Part shown: one piece after another, positions 44,279 to 56,795 of the stretch
Layout: each line of letters begins with the position of its first letter
Numbering within the stretch: position 1 is the stretch's first letter
Source of the DNA: Heterohyrax brucei
Lineage: Eukaryota; Chordata; Mammalia; Hyracoidea; Procaviidae
DNA: 64,000 bases
Reading direction: 5' to 3'
NCBI GenBank assembly: GCA_028571685.1
Contig: CM053143.1
Span: forward strand, 136,124,829 to 136,188,828
Notes under the pieces: generated by a model
Databases searched by the model: none
Told to the model about the DNA's origin: nothing
The model's input: only the letters and a program-made list of their open reading frames with translations
Program-made: the position numbers and the translations under genes

Positions 44279-45075
44279 AACTGATGTAGCTCTTGGTAGG
44301 GGACTTATCTATGTCTGTAAAAAAAGACTTTCATGTGCATAACTCTTCTGCTAGTAATTCTAAATCCAGGAATACATTCTTCAGAAATAGTCTCACAACT
44401 ATGGAAATACGTATGTACAATCAAGAAGTTTACCAAAGGCCCATAAAACAAAATGAGACTACAGTGGCACACCAGCCCAGGGACAAGGACGAGAACTCAC
44501 GAGGGCACAGGAAAGCTGACAACGGTTAACACAAGGGTGCTGAGGTTCGAGTGTTGGCGTGTCTTGCAGTTGGCAACCAATATCAGAAAACAGTATGTGT
44601 ATTAATTGTTTAACAAGAAACTAATTTGCTTTGTAAATGTTCATCTAAAGCACGATTTTAAATAATGAATTTGAAAGGACTCAGGAAGCACCCTGGGTTG
44701 GACTTAACCCAAAGAAACAGACATTTACTGAAGCACTGTTTATCATAGCTAAGACCTGGAAACAACCTACCATCATTCAATAAAGGAGTGGGTCAATAAG
44801 TTGTGGTCCATCTAGACCATGAAATACTATGATGCCATTAAAATAAACGGGCAGACCAATATACTGACACAGAAAACAATGTCAGCCTTATTTTAGCGAG
44901 TTTAAAAACACTTTTACAGTATCAGTTTTTAATGCTATATTTGAAGTCAGATGGATGAATACATACTTACAAAACATTTAGAAGAATCAAATGGTTCATA
45001 GTGGTTGCCTCTGGGAAGTGGAATGAGGGAATATTCATTTATAAAGCATTTTTGTATTGTTAAACTTTTAGCGCA
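44279..45075 (+). repeat. Old L1 (L1M-type) 3' fragments
   Basis: 'gctaagacctggaaacaacc', 'ttgtggtccatctagaccat' and 'tggttgcctctgggaagtgg' match the common 3' end of old mammalian L1s. The part before 44640 is less certain. Confidence 0.55.
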
Positions 45076-45499
45076 AACATTATTACCTTGGTAACTAGTT
45101 CTGGGTAGGCTCCTGAAAAGCCCAGAATGCTGTGGCTTTGAGATCACAGGGAAAGTCAGTGGTTGGCATGAACTTGAACCACACTGGCACCATAAGCAAT
45201 CCTTGCTAACACTCTGTGAGACAGGCAACTGAATGTGTGACTGGAAGCACATCATGTGTGCTGGGCTGATACATACTCTGCAGACAGACCTGAAACCACC
45301 AACCCTGGCCTCAGGCATCGCCAAACATCCTATGAGGAAAAAGCGAGAACCGTGGATCCCAGGACATGGATTTGTTTCAGCAGTGGGGAGTGGCAATATC
45401 TCTGTTCTGTCACCTGTCTTGTACAGCCCAGTTTCCATGAAGTAATGAAACAATCACCACTCTCTTTGTTCCGTATCAAATCATTAATTCATTTGTGCC
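45076..45499. other. No gene recognised
   Basis: A 168-codon minus frame (44947-45453) runs through L1 debris and has no domain. Confidence 0.45.
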
Positions 45500-45600
45500 C
45501 TCACCACTAGCCATGTCTATCCTTACATCTCATCCCCAGCACAAGGCCTGGCTTACAACAGGGATTCAATGGCCATTTGCTGAATTAATAAATTAATTAT
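45500..45600 (+). repeat. L2 3' end fragment
   Basis: 'tcatccccagcacaaggcct' and 'catttgctgaattaataa' follow the L2 3' end order. Confidence 0.55.
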
Positions 45601-45767
45601 TTGGCCAAAACTAACTTAATTCTTCTTTAGTTTGAAGGAAAATGTGTTTTCTCTTGTCTTCTCTGAGCTTTTCTCCAAAGGCTAAGAATTAAAGAAGCAC
45701 CAATGAGACACGCATATGAACCCTTCCACAAATGCTGGTAATTATTATCACCATGACCTAAAGGGGG

Positions 45768-45940
45768 CTCGGAAATCCTGAGCAGCACAGAGGTTAAGTG
45801 CACACCTGCTAACCAAAAAGTCAGCCGTTCACATACACCAGACCCTTAATGGAAACTCTACGGGGCAGTTCTAGTCAGTCCTCCAGGGTCACTGTGAGGC
45901 AGAATCATCTCGACAGCAGTGAGTTTGTATTTTTGGTAAA
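45768..45940 (+). repeat. AfroSINE, short form
   Basis: 'cggaaatcctgagcagcaca' to 'gacagcagtgagtttgtatt'. Confidence 0.75.
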
Positions 45941-46184
45941 GAATGCTCAGGAAACTGGTTAATCTCTAGGTAACGATGCTGTCACAATCCTAACGGAAGG
46001 GCTGATCCTGAAAATAAAAACTGGGCCTCAGCTAACACTTCAGTAAGTAAACTAAAGTGTGTTTGCATTTATGATTTTTAGAAATAGTCCTGATTGTGTT
46101 AATAATGTGTTAATAATGTTAATAATTGTATTAATAATGACTCAATCATAGTGTCAAAGACCTAAGCCCTTATACTGAGAATTT

Positions 46185-46330
46185 CACATCGCTCTCCTCA
46201 TAGATACAAAAAAAGGAAACTAGAAAAGTAAAGCGACTTGGTTAGTGTCACACAGCTAATTCATAGAGCAGACCCTTTGTGTTCTGGCTGCCTTGCCTCC
46301 TCTGAGCCCTGTTAGGTCTGAAATTCTGAG
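46185..46330 (-). repeat. MIR fragment
   Basis: 'aagcgacttggttagtgtca' and 'cacagctaattcatagagca' match MIR in reverse. Confidence 0.6.
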
Positions 46331-47322
46331 TGTGCTGGTCATTGTTACCCAATGGCTGGTATCTGGCTTTTCATGGTAAAGTCAATATCCTCAGTGCAGA
46401 AGTTAAATCAACATTACACTCAAGTGTCAATGAAAACAAACTAAGCTGATCTAAGCTAAAAATAACAAAAATAGCCCTTTCCCTGCAGACAGCTGTTCTG
46501 CCCTTTTACTCTCCCTTGCCCTCTCTCCCCTCAAAATGTACACTTAACCTGGACACCCTAATGCAAAACTTCAGAAAACTTCAGCCTCTAAACACCAGCT
46601 GGAGCAAAGTAAGCCTTCTTCTCAGCCAGAGCAATAAAGCACTTGACGACACTGTGCGTTCAAGTCACAGAAGATATGATTTCTGCCTGAGATTGTCCGA
46701 TAACAGACATGAATGATGGTTCTCTCCCTGAAAATACATATTGATTGTTGGCAGTGAATTTCACCATGGATAACGCTAAAGTCACCATCTTTCAAAAGCA
46801 CATGAACTAAAGTTGCTATGGCCTGTTCCTTGCAGGATGATTTGTAGTAAGGTAGGAGACAAGGCAGGAGAAATGTCTACATCCAGATCAGACTGGATGT
46901 TCTCCAGTCAATTTTCCATTCTAGATTGTTTGATCTACATGTTGAAGGTCTGTTTATTGCATGCAAAGAACAGACTGATCACTTGCATCTAAGATGAAGG
47001 CACTTTAGTACTCTGATCTTTTGCAAAACTGAACTCCTTCTAAATTACCCCATATTCCCAGGCTTAGGCACTGTTTAACATAACTTGAATTTCTGATGCC
47101 CTGACCCACCCTAGGCTGTATGCATTTTCTGCTTATCTCTGAACAGGACCAAGTGGAAATCAGTACATATACCAACGTCATCATCTTCCCGGAGCCAGAC
47201 CAAATTTCGTCCTAGCTGCTCAAACACAGCAGTAGTTATCTGCTTGTTTGCTTCATTTTCTAATGCTTAAAAGCATTATTAGCTAATTTGGTCACCACAA
47301 TTTTAATTGATCATTGTTGATT
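46331..47322. other. No gene or repeat recognised
   Basis: About 1 kb. A 66-codon plus frame at 46516 shows no domain. Confidence 0.45.
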
Positions 47323-47485
47323 AGGAGGCTTGTGACTCTGTGATTCAGTGTTAGACTGCTAACCAAAAGGTTGGCAGTTCAAATTCATCAACCGCTCCTT
47401 GGAAACCCTATGGGACAGTTCTAGACTGTCCTATAGGGTTGCTATGAGTTGGAATCACCTTGACAGCAATGAATTTGGGTTTGGT
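47323..47485 (+). repeat. AfroSINE, short form
   Basis: 'ggcttgtgactctgtgattc' to 'agcaatgaatttgggtttgg'. Confidence 0.8.
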
Positions 47486-47711
47486 ATTGTTGGTTAACAG
47501 AGACTGAGAGCAGTCTGTCTGAACCTTAGCTTTGTATCGTTCACAACTTTTAGCAACCGGCATTCAGGTTCTGGTGAGTTCACAAATTCCAGGTGCACAG
47601 CTTCTTGCAGGGTAAAATTAAAGGCACACCTAAAAGGTTTCATTAACCCAAAACATTCATCCAACAGACTTTGATAATAGTTAAAATTTTACAGTTAAAG
47701 ATTTATTTCAT

Positions 47712-47955
47712 TAGTGTTCACTTTGTTGTTGTATGCAATGGAGTTGGCTAATTTTCAGAAGAAGATACTCAGGACTTTCTACCTCATCTATCTTAGTCTG
47801 GAAGCTTTGCTGAAACCAGCTCAGCATCACCACAACATGCAAGCATCCACTGACATACGGGTAGTGGCTGTGCTTGAGGTGCCCAGACCAGGATTCAAAC
47901 TCAGGTCTCCCGCATGAAGACCAAGAATTCTGTCATTAACCACTATTGCCTACAA
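47712..47955 (-). repeat. Second tRNA-derived SINE, reverse copy
   Basis: 'ctaattttcagaagaagata', 'catgcaagcatccactgaca', 'gattcaaactcaggtctccc' and 'ttaaccactattgcct' match the order at 2910-3172. Confidence 0.6.
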
Positions 47956-48474
47956 TCAATCAAATCGGAATCTCTAAAGGATCTGCATAGAAATTCTAGT
48001 GTCACTCAAAGAGTTAAATATTATCTCTACCTTATCACGGATGTCTTTTGAGTAGGCAGGCATTGAGCCCAAGGCTTTATGAGAATAAAAACATCCAGAT
48101 TGGGGAGCGACATGAGGACCAAGAAAAGTCACAGAAAGGAAATGCAGAAAGACACCAAATATATTTTCTTTCCAACTTACCCTGGGATCATCTGGAATAA
48201 AATACTAAGCTAGTTCATAAGAAAAAAAAAATCTGTCCAAATGAAACATACTAAGGATAGGAGCAAACTCCACATGACTTTCCTGGAATCTCTGTAAGTT
48301 CCAGAACAAGTTTCTGGTGCCTTTATATCCCTGTATCTCCCTTCGTTGGTTGCTCCCAGGGGCCTAATAAGGAAACAGACCAGCAGATAAATGCACTTTA
48401 GCTGCAAAAGACTTGAAAAGGAGAACTATACCATTCAATACAATCCAATTATCCCTCTGTCTCCAATTCTTCTT
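47956..48474. other. No gene or repeat recognised
   Basis: Nothing can be supported. Confidence 0.45.
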
Positions 48475-48865
48475 CAGAAGAAGAACTGATGCCTTTGAAT
48501 TGTGGTGTCGGAGAAGAATGTTGACTAGACCATGGACCACCAAAAGAACAAACAGATTTGTTCTGGGAAAGGTACAACTAGTGTGCTCTTTGGAAATAAA
48601 GACAGCAAGACTGTATCTTACATACTTTGCACATGTTTTCAGGTGGGATCAGTCCCTGGAGAAGGATATCATGGTTGGTAGAGTGCAGGGTCAGTGAAAA
48701 AGGGGAAGACCCTTAACGAGATGGATTGCCACAGTGGCCGCAACAATGGGCCTATGCATCAAATGACTGTGGACATGGCACAGGACCAGGCAGTGTTTCA
48801 CTCTGTTGTGCACAGGGTTGCTATGGAGTTGGAACCAACTTGACGGCACCCAACAACAGTGTAAT
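48475..48865 (+). mobile_element. RTE LINE 3' end
   Basis: A 94-codon frame (48413-48697) holds 'RTDAFELWCRRRMLTRPWTT', the conserved C-terminal stretch of RTE proteins. It ends 'cttgacggcacccaacaaca'. The copy is 5'-truncated and lies on the plus strand. Confidence 0.85.
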
Positions 48866-49362
48866 CCAATGTCATTAAAAAGATTTCTAATTCTTTACAT
48901 GTTCAACAAGACCAAACAGTTGACCTCAGTTTCTTTTTAAACATAAAGTATTACAGCCAGGGAAGGACCAAAAAAAAAAAAAAAAATTCCCTTGGCTGTA
49001 CCAACACCTTATCACCATTGTCAGTTCTCGCTTTGTCTAACTGACGACTTAATCATTTTTCTCCCTTGGATGTAATCATCTTTTGACTTCCCCCGAGTTA
49101 GTCGAGTCAGTTTCCTGGTACTCAGCTGGTACTTAGACTGCGTACCTAATCACAGTCTCTTTATCAACTCCTTTCATCAAGGTCTTTACTGACTCTGAAA
49201 TTCTTCTTCTCTGAATGGATTCTACAATTACTCACAGCTCCCATATTCACTAACTTCTTTTCCTTGCTTGTTTTACGTTACTGTCATTTCTAGAGGTGTT
49301 CATAAACATATACACTCTTCCGTCCCATGTGTATCATGTGTGTCTATGCATTTCACCCTCAG
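48866..49362. other. No gene or repeat recognised
   Basis: An A run lies at about 48970-48986; otherwise nothing. Confidence 0.45.
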
Positions 49363-49370
49363 ATTTCTAC

Positions 49371-51719
49371 TTTTTTTTTATTTTTATTTAAGATAACTGA
49401 GTGAAAACGTACATTCACGTATAAATTTACATGCCCCCCTATATGCAGCTTCCACTGCTCTCCCTGTCTGGTGACAGCACACTATTCCTCTCTGCTCCAT
49501 ACGCGTCTCATCCTCCCAACAACCTCCTTTCCCCTCCTCTCCGTCCACTCCCCGTCCTCCAGCCAGAGGTCAGCAGGATGATATCCTGTAGATGTTTACA
49601 ACCACAAAGTGCTTCCAATATGCGGTCACTCTGCATTGCCAAGTCCAATCCATTCCTGTCCAAAGAGTGGACCTTTGTTATAATTTATGGGAAAGGGCAG
49701 CATCAGGGCTGGGGGCCATGCTCTCAGAGGAACCCCAAAACCGCTGGACCATCAATTGAGGTCTTTTAGTGGAGATCTTATGATGCACCCCTTTTTATTA
49801 TTGTGTTGCCAGTGAGACTCCTCTCTGTGAGCTCCATCGTGGCTATCACTGGTGGTGGCCGGGCACCATCTGATTCTTCTGGTCCCAAGTCGATAGGCAC
49901 CCACTCTTGTGAGTCTCTCTGTCTTCTTGGTTGTCTTTACCGCATGCCATTTTGGTCCTCGGTGAGCATCCGTTCCTGAGGAGTTGGGACCATTTGCTGT
50001 GTCCTCAGATGGCAGCTTGGCAGCTTTTAAGACCCCAGACGCCACTCACCAATGTGGGGTGCAGAGAGCTCTCTTAGCAAAACGCTAGTTGTGCCAATTG
50101 GCCTGGAATTCGCCTAAGAGCATGGTCCCTCACCCCCCGCCCCAGCTACTCTATCCTTGCAGTATTGAGTTAAGATGGAAGGAGTACTCAAGTTATGCTG
50201 AAGTCCACTTAATGTTGTTCTTGTTTCTAATGTGTGCTGTCACCGCTTTCTCCCAACTAGATTTCTAGTAATTATCTAAACTAAACCCTCCTCCCCTCAC
50301 CCTCCCTGCCTCCCCTCCCTTGCAGCTGTCAAAGAGTGTTTTCTTCTATACACAAGTCTGTTTTTGAGGTCTTATCATAGAGGTCTCATACAGTATTTGT
50401 CCCTTTGTCGCTGACTACTTTCACTCAACATAATGTCTTCCAGTTGAAACCAGGTTAGGAGATGTTTCCTGGAATCATCGTTATTCTTTATCATTGCGTA
50501 GTGCTCCATTGAGTATATGTACCATAGTTTACCTATCCATTCTTCTATTGTTGGGCATCTGAGTTGATTCCATCTTTTTGCTATTGTGGACTGTGCTGCG
50601 GTAAACATTCTGGTGCATGTGTCCATTGGTGTGAAAGGCCTTGAATCTGTAGGATATATTCCAAGTAGTGGAATTACTGGGTCAAATGGTATATCGATAT
50701 CCATTTTTTTAAGGAAGCGCCAGATTGCCTTCCAAAGAGGCTGGACCATTTTGCAACCCCACCAACAGTGTAGGAGGGTTCCACTTTCTCCACAGCCTCT
50801 CCAACATTTGTTGTTTTGTGGTTTCTGGATCATGACCAATCTTGTTGGGGTGAGATGGTATCTCATTGTTGTCTTGATTTGAATTTCTTTAATAACTAAA
50901 GATCGTGAACATGTCCGCATGTGTTTTTTGGCTGCCTGGATCTCCTCTTTAGTGAAGTGCCTTCCATCTCCTTTGCCTATCGCTTAATTGGATGGTTTAT
51001 CTTCTTCTTCTTGATATTTTGTAGTATCTTATAGATTATGGAGATCAGGCGTCAATCTGACATAGAGTTGCCAAATATTTTTTCCCACTCTGTGGGTGTT
51101 CTTTTAATTCTATTAATAAAACCTTTGGATGAACAAAAGTGTTTGGTTCTTAATAGTTCCCATTTATCTACTTTCTCTTCTGTTGATTGAGGTTTCTTTG
51201 ACAGATTTTGGAGTCTGTCCTCATTGTGTATTAAAACTTCCATTGTTGTTCCTACCTTTTCTTGGATGAGCTTTATCATTTTAGATTTGATGTTTAGGTC
51301 TTTTATCCAGTTGGAGTTGGTTTTTGTATAAGGTGTAAGATGTGGATCTTGATTCAGTTTATTGCAGATGGATAACCAATTTTGCCAGCACCATTTGTTG
51401 AAGATACTGTTTTTACCCCAGTTTAATGTCTTAGGGCCTTTGTTGAATATCAACTGTTCATAGGCAGATGGTGTCATCTCTGGGGTCTCAATTCTGTTCC
51501 ATTGATCGATCTGTCTGTTCTTGTACCAGTACCAGGCTGTTTTGACCACTGTGGCAGTGTAGTATGTTCTAAGGTCGGGTAATGAGAGGCCTCCCAGTGT
51601 GTTCTTCTTCTTTAGTAGTACCTTACTTATCCAGGGCTTCTTCCCTTTCCAAACAAAATTGGTGATTTGTTTCTCCATCTCATTAAAAAATGATGCTGGA
51701 ACTTGTATTGGGATTGCAT
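49371..51719 (-). mobile_element. 5'-truncated L1 with target-site duplication
   Basis: A poly-T start at 49371 marks the 3' end of a minus-strand L1. The host word 'atttctac' is at 49363-49370 and again at 51720-51727, a clear target-site duplication. The insert is about 2.35 kb: the last part of ORF2 and a 3' UTR of about 1 kb. It looks younger than most L1s here, since its frames are long. Confidence 0.85.
50375..51678 (-). pseudogene. L1 ORF2 C-terminal part
   Basis: Two open frames, 51678-51052 (208 codons) and 50920-50375 (181 codons), encode the region after the RT domain of L1 ORF2p. The first has 'MEKQITNFVWKGKKPWISKV' and 'LGGLSLPDLRTYYTATVVKT'. The second has 'CWRGCGESGTLLHCWWGC', the CX3CX7HX4C cysteine motif of L1 ORF2p. 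The endonuclease and RT domains are absent because of 5' truncation, and stops separate the two frames near 50980, so it cannot move on its own. Confidence 0.85.
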
Positions 51720-51913
51720 ATTTCTACTCTTGAGTAATACAGTTCATCTCTTGTATTTCAGAACTAAGGAATCCTTCTGGAGACAATTTATCCTTCATCA
51801 TAATATAAACTTTACCACTCACCTCTGCAAAAAGCTTCTTGGGAGTAAATCTTCCATATGCTCTTTACAATCTTTAAATGTATGTCTCTCTTTATCCATC
51901 TTCTCTCCTTCGA

Positions 51914-52030
51914 CTGGCAGTTCAAACACACCAAGCACTCCTTAGAAACTCCATGGGGCAGTTCTAGTCTATCTACAGGATTGCTATGAGTCAGAACTGA
52001 CTCCACAGCAGTGGATTTGATTTTGAATTC
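51914..52030 (+). repeat. AfroSINE 3' part
   Basis: 'ctggcagttcaaacacacca' to 'cagtggatttgattttg'; the head is missing. Confidence 0.75.
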
Positions 52031-53111
52031 TCCTTCGACCCTGCTTCATGGTAAATACTAAGCTCCTCCTTTCCATGAAAATACCTCCACCTTCTGTTGG
52101 TTTTGTCCACCCTGCCTCCTGCTGGATCTTGAAATACATTTCTGCCTTCCGGCCACCATACCACCAAAAACGCTTGCTTTCCTCTACCTTACTCCTCTCA
52201 GCCTCTAACCACACACCTAACTCCCTCAATGAAAAGAACATCTCAATCCTCTCTCATGCAAAAAGTGGAAATACAACTTCAACAATTAAACTTTATATTC
52301 TTTAAATAATGTATCTAAAGTACCACAGTACAAGCTGTTAGTTGCTATAAAGTCAGCTCTGACTCCTGGAAGCCTTTATGAACAATAGCCTTTGGTATTC
52401 TGAAATCATGTAGCCATTTATACTCTAAAGTTTTTATCATTTATCCTGGTGGAAGAGTGCTTAGAGGGCTGAAGCTCCATACTGTCATTTATGCTAAAGA
52501 TGGCTGATGCCCACCTCATGCCTCCCCCATCCCCGCTCATGTGGAAGACAATTTTTTATCACAGGAGAAAAGTTTTAGTGTCTCAAGGCCTCTGAGACTG
52601 TGCCTAATACACTGACAGTCCCACAGCTAGAAGATCTTTATAAGAAAAAAAGCATCACGTGTAAAACCAAGCTGATGGTGACACCAAAGTCACAGTATCA
52701 AGAGAGGAAGCTGGAGACAAATAAGTCTCTGCCACCATGGAAAGAGCACGGCTTATTTTCTGGGGTGCCTGATCCCCTAGAGGAATAAAAGGCAATAAAT
52801 GTTAAATACTATTTTAACAGTGCTTTTAAAACCTAACAGATTCTGAAGGTAGAATTATTAATTTTTAATATTTTATTTGTTTTTCTCTCCATAACCCAGA
52901 TAAAACTGGGCATTTTACAGATAGTCTCAACACTGTTTCACATTCAAAAGAAACCATAGTGCAAAATCCAAAAGACAAAAAGAAGATATTGAAAAGCAGT
53001 TTAAATTATTATAGAATGTTTTTCAACAAGTATGGGAGAGAGTTTTAGATGACACAACATTTCGGAAAACTTTTCTAAGATCCTTTTGTTTAGATCTTTC
53101 TTCTTAGTTTC
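52031..53111. other. No gene recognised
   Basis: A RTE/SINE tail scrap may lie at 52333-52390. The rest is unassigned. Confidence 0.45.
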
Positions 53112-53129
53112 TGCTTTAGTCATCTAACC

Positions 53130-53290
53130 CACTGCCAAACCCACTGCTGTCGAGTTGATTCTGGGTCATAGTGACCCCATAGGACATAGCAGAACTGCCC
53201 CCATAGAGTTTCCAAGGAGCACCTGGCAGATTTGAACTGTTGACCTTTTGGTCAGCAGCTGTAGCACTTAATCACTACACCACCTAGTGT
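53130..53290 (-). repeat. AfroSINE nested in outer LTR
   Basis: 'aaacccactgctgtcgagtt' to 'ctacaccacctagtgtgg'. Confidence 0.8.
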
Positions 53291-53597
53291 GGCTATAACA
53301 AATGGATAGCTTTAACAAACAACAGTGTATTCTCTCACAATCTATAAAGGGAGAAGTACAATCAAGATATCAGCTCCCAGGGAAGGCTTTCTCTTTCTCA
53401 CTGCTCTGGGACTAGGTTCTTGTCACTGAGCTTCCCCAGGCCCTGGAACATCTCAGAACAGATTCCCCGCGTCTAACAGAAATGCTATTCTCCTGGTTCT
53501 TGTATCTATGAGGTCTCCATGTCTCTCTGCTCACTAACCTCTTTCATCTCTCAAAAGAGAATGACTTTGATACCAGAAAAACTCATTCACAGACTTG

Positions 53598-54298
53598 TGC
53601 TGCCTATCACTACTAGGCCACACTCAGAGACAGAGACTGAATCTCTAAAAGTCGTTTATTCACATTGCCGGCAATACGAGAAGAAGGCAGGTTAGTACCC
53701 TAAAAATCATCTTAACATTTCAGTCAGGACAGCAAGTTTTATAGAAGGGTTTAGGAAAGAGAAAGGAAGAGGGACAGGTGAGGCACGCAGGTGTTCAGAT
53801 GAGGAGGGGTTGCTGGAGGAATACAGCTTCTTTGTTCTGAAATTATCTGACCTTGATGTCTGAAGATTCACCATATTTTTCAGGAACTGTGCTGTTTATG
53901 GGAAACCCTGATGGCATAGTGGTTAAGTACTATGTCTGCTAACCAGAATGTCGGCAGTTCAAATCCACCAGGCACTCCTTGGAAACTCTATGGAGCAGTT
54001 CTACTCTGCTTATAGGGTCTCTATGAGTCAGAATTGACTCAACTGCAATGGACTGGTTCGGTACTGTTTATGTGGGTGCCAAGCCAAGTGTGTAGTGAAC
54101 TGTAAACTGGCATCACTCTATCTGGTCAATAGTCAAGAGAATAGCTTTAGGGCCTGGGAAAACAATCCTAAAATCCTTATGAATAGTGGTCAGAAGGGAG
54201 GTTAGTAATTACAGTTGTTCTTCATAAATCAGTATTCCGAGAGGGAAGGGTGTTTTAAGTATTAAGAGAGAAACCAGTGAAGAGCTACTAACCCTATC
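53598..54298 (-). repeat. Inner LTR, family unknown
   Basis: On the minus strand it would start near 'tgatagggttagtagctctt' and contain 'gaataaacgacttttagag', an AATAAA-like signal, ending near 'gtgataggcagcaca' (TG...CA). Host LTR text resumes with 'acttaagacacaacttaat'. The boundaries are approximate. Confidence 0.5.
53900..54065 (+). repeat. AfroSINE nested in inner LTR
   Basis: 'gggaaaccctgatggcatag' to 'actgcaatggactggttcg'. Confidence 0.85.
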
Positions 54299-54483
54299 AA
54301 CTTAAGACACAACTTAATGTTGTATATTGAATCCCACCTTGTTAACATTATAGAGATAGGATTTACAATACATAAGAGGATCACTTCAGAAGATAAAATA
54401 ATAAACAATCACACACAATTGGGACTCATGGACTAGCCAAATTGACACATATTTTGGGGGGACACAATTCAATCCACAAACAA

Positions 54484-54882
54484 TCTCAGACAGCATAGTT
54501 TTGGCACTCCATGCAAAACTTCATCCTTCTTCCTCTTGCTGGCACCCCAGCTTTCTGTTGCGAGATCCATGCTCTTTTTTCAACAGCTTCAGGCTCCTTC
54601 CAGTAAGAATCAGTCTTATCATTCCCTTCCTTCCAGTCCCGTAGCCTCACCTTACCTTAATTAGCACAGCAAAACACTAGATCCGTTCCTCCTTAGAAAT
54701 GGAGGGCTGTGGAAAAAAATGTGATTACTTATAATTAATGCTTTTTTATGTTACAGATTCTATCATATCTGTAGTTTTTAATTTTTCTTAATGACATATA
54801 TAACTTTTTAGTCAGAAATAAAAGCCATATTTACCACACTCTTTTCCAATAAAACACTGGCTATCTTTAAAATATTCCTTAA
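54484..54882. other. No gene or repeat recognised
   Basis: Nothing can be supported. Confidence 0.45.
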
Positions 54883-55022
54883 AACCACATCCATTTCATC
54901 AAGTCGATTCCAACTCATAGCAACCCTATAAGACAGAGTAGAACTTCCCCCACAGCTTCCAAGGAGCATGTGGTGGATTCACACCACTGACCTTTTGGTT
55001 AACCACTAAACTATCAAAGTTT
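54883..55022 (-). repeat. AfroSINE, short form
   Basis: 'ttcatcaagtcgattccaac' to 'aaccactaaactatcaaagt'. Confidence 0.75.
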
Positions 55023-55339
55023 GCTAGTGGTGCTCAAATTTTAGAATTTCACAAACAAGTGCAATCTCTATAAAACCATTTGGACCATAGGGTTAATAAT
55101 TTGGTATTTTGCCAAGAGTTACTGTGTTCAAACTTTTATCTCCATCATTTTATAAAAGAAATAAAATAAAAGATAAACATTATCTCAGAATAAGAAGAAA
55201 TATTTTAAATTGAATAATTCAGCATTGCAATAGCTCACTAAACTGTACTGTGTTTTCTTTCGCCATTCACCACATAGTTGGGTGAACTTTGTCAGGGACC
55301 AGTGCTGCTCTGAACACTGGGATTTAGTAATCACCACCT
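55023..55339. other. No gene or repeat recognised
   Basis: AT-rich; nothing can be supported. Confidence 0.45.
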
Positions 55340-55548
55340 AAAAAGCCAAACCCATCCCCTTGCAGCTGAGTCCATTCTGCCTCATGCAACCCTATAGGAA
55401 AGAGTAAAACTGGCCCACAACGTTTCCAAAACTGTACATGTTTATAGAAGCTGACTGTCTCAGCTTTCTCTGGTGGAGTGACTAGGATCTGAACCACTGG
55501 ACTTTTGAGTAGCAGCTAAGTGCTTAAGCACCATGAACTACAACTCCA
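55340..55548 (-). repeat. AfroSINE, form with extra middle block
   Basis: 'cttgcagctgagtccattct', 'agaagctgactgtctcagct', 'aagcaccatgaactacaact'. Confidence 0.65.
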
Positions 55549-55603
55549 AATACCTTAGAAATTGTAAAAAAATAAAATAAAATAAAAACTAAGTGAGGAT
55601 AAA

Positions 55604-55983
55604 CATCATGAATTGAATTGTGTCCCCCCAGAAATGAGCATCACAGTTTGGCTGGGCCATGATTGCCCTCCATTATGTGATTTTCCTATGTTGTAAATCC
55701 TGATCTCTGACTGTGGTTAACAGACTCATGTACATTAAAGGGGACCTCATACCACCAAGAAGCTATACCAGAATCCGAGTGTGTCCTTTGGAAAGAACCG
55801 GGGTCCTTGAGCCTCAGAAGCTTTCAGTCCAAGGGAAGACTGACGACAAGGTCCTTCTGCCAATGCAGCAAAGGAAGCCTGCTCCTGGAGTCGACACCCT
55901 GAATTTAGACTTCTAGCCCACTACAACATTTACCTTTTTAAAGCCATCCACTCATGTTATTTCTGTTAAAGCAGCACCTGTGA
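55604..55983 (+). repeat. LTR (ERVL/MaLR-type)
   Basis: 'atcatgaattgaattgtgtc' to 'tatttctgttaaagcagcac'; same class as 56186-56750. Confidence 0.7.
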
Positions 55984-56180
55984 AGGAAGAGCAAAGAAGA
56001 ACTGATGCCTTTAAATTATGATGTTGGCAAAGAATACTGACTATACCATGGACTGCCAGAAAAACAAACAAACCTGTCTTGGAAGAAGAATAGCCAGAAT
56101 GCTCCTTAGAGCTGATGATGGCAACACTTTGTCTCACGTACTTTGGACGTGTTGTCACGGAGGACCAGTCACCAGAGAAG
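55984..56180 (+). mobile_element. RTE 3' end, first part (host of later insertions)
   Basis: 'agaactgatgcctttaaatt', 'accatggactgccagaaaaa', 'acgtactttggacgtgttgt'. The same RTE continues at 56751-56795 ('aacattatgcttggtaaagc') and again at 63507-63660 ('gatgaactaacacagtggct', 'cacaacaacaag'). It is thus split by an LTR and by a whole provirus. Confidence 0.8.
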
Positions 56181-56185
56181 AACAT

Positions 56186-56750
56186 CGTCATGGATTGAAC
56201 TGCATCCCCCCCACCCCCGAAATGTGTATAACAATTTGGCTAGGCTGTGATTCCCAGTATTCTGTGATTGTCTTCCATTTTGTGATATTCTATGCTGTAA
56301 ATTCCAATCTCTGCCTGTGATTAATAGATTGGATTGTGTTAAAGAGGATGAGGGTGGGAACTTAACACTCTTCCAAAGGTTACCTCCCTGCTTTAACACA
56401 AAACGAGTTTCTCTGGAGTGTAGCTTGCACCATCCTTTGTCTTTTTATCCTCCAAGAGATAAAAGGAAAGAGAAGCCAGTACAGAGAGGGGGCCTTTTAC
56501 CATCAAGAAAGCACTGAGGGCACAGTGCACCCTTTAGACCTGAGGTTCCTATGCCAAGATGCTCTCAGACCAAAGAAAGACTGATGCAACACAAGGACCT
56601 TCCTCCAGAGATGACACAGAGAAAGTTCCCCTGGAACTGGCACCCTGAATTTGGACTTGTAGGCTACCAAACTGTGGAAGAATAAACTTTTCTTTATTAA
56701 AGATTCCACTCATAGTATGTCTGTTAGAGCAGTACCAGATGACTAAAATA
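56186..56750 (+). repeat. Solo LTR inside RTE, with target-site duplication
   Basis: It starts 'cgtcatggattgaactgcat' and ends 'accagatgactaaaata'. 'aacat' is found on both sides, at 56181-56185 and 56751-56755. RTE text resumes after it. Confidence 0.8.
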
Positions 56751-56795
56751 AACATTATGCTTGGTAAAGCAGTTCAGTGAATAAGAGGACAATGT

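Larger units (their letters stand above)
53112..54483 (-). repeat. LTR hosting a SINE and a second LTR
   Basis: Outer ends 'tgctttagtcatctaaccc' and 'gacacaattcaatccacaa' match the reverse LTRs at 35531 and 42073. Inside lie an AfroSINE (53130-53290) and another LTR (53598-54298), which itself holds an AfroSINE (53900-54065). Confidence 0.65.

Noticed and set aside
44947..45453. 168-codon minus-strand frame
   Set aside because: Its 3' third lies in old L1 sequence and the rest has no domain.
50586..50882. 98-codon plus-strand frame
   Set aside because: It is the antisense shadow of L1 ORF2.
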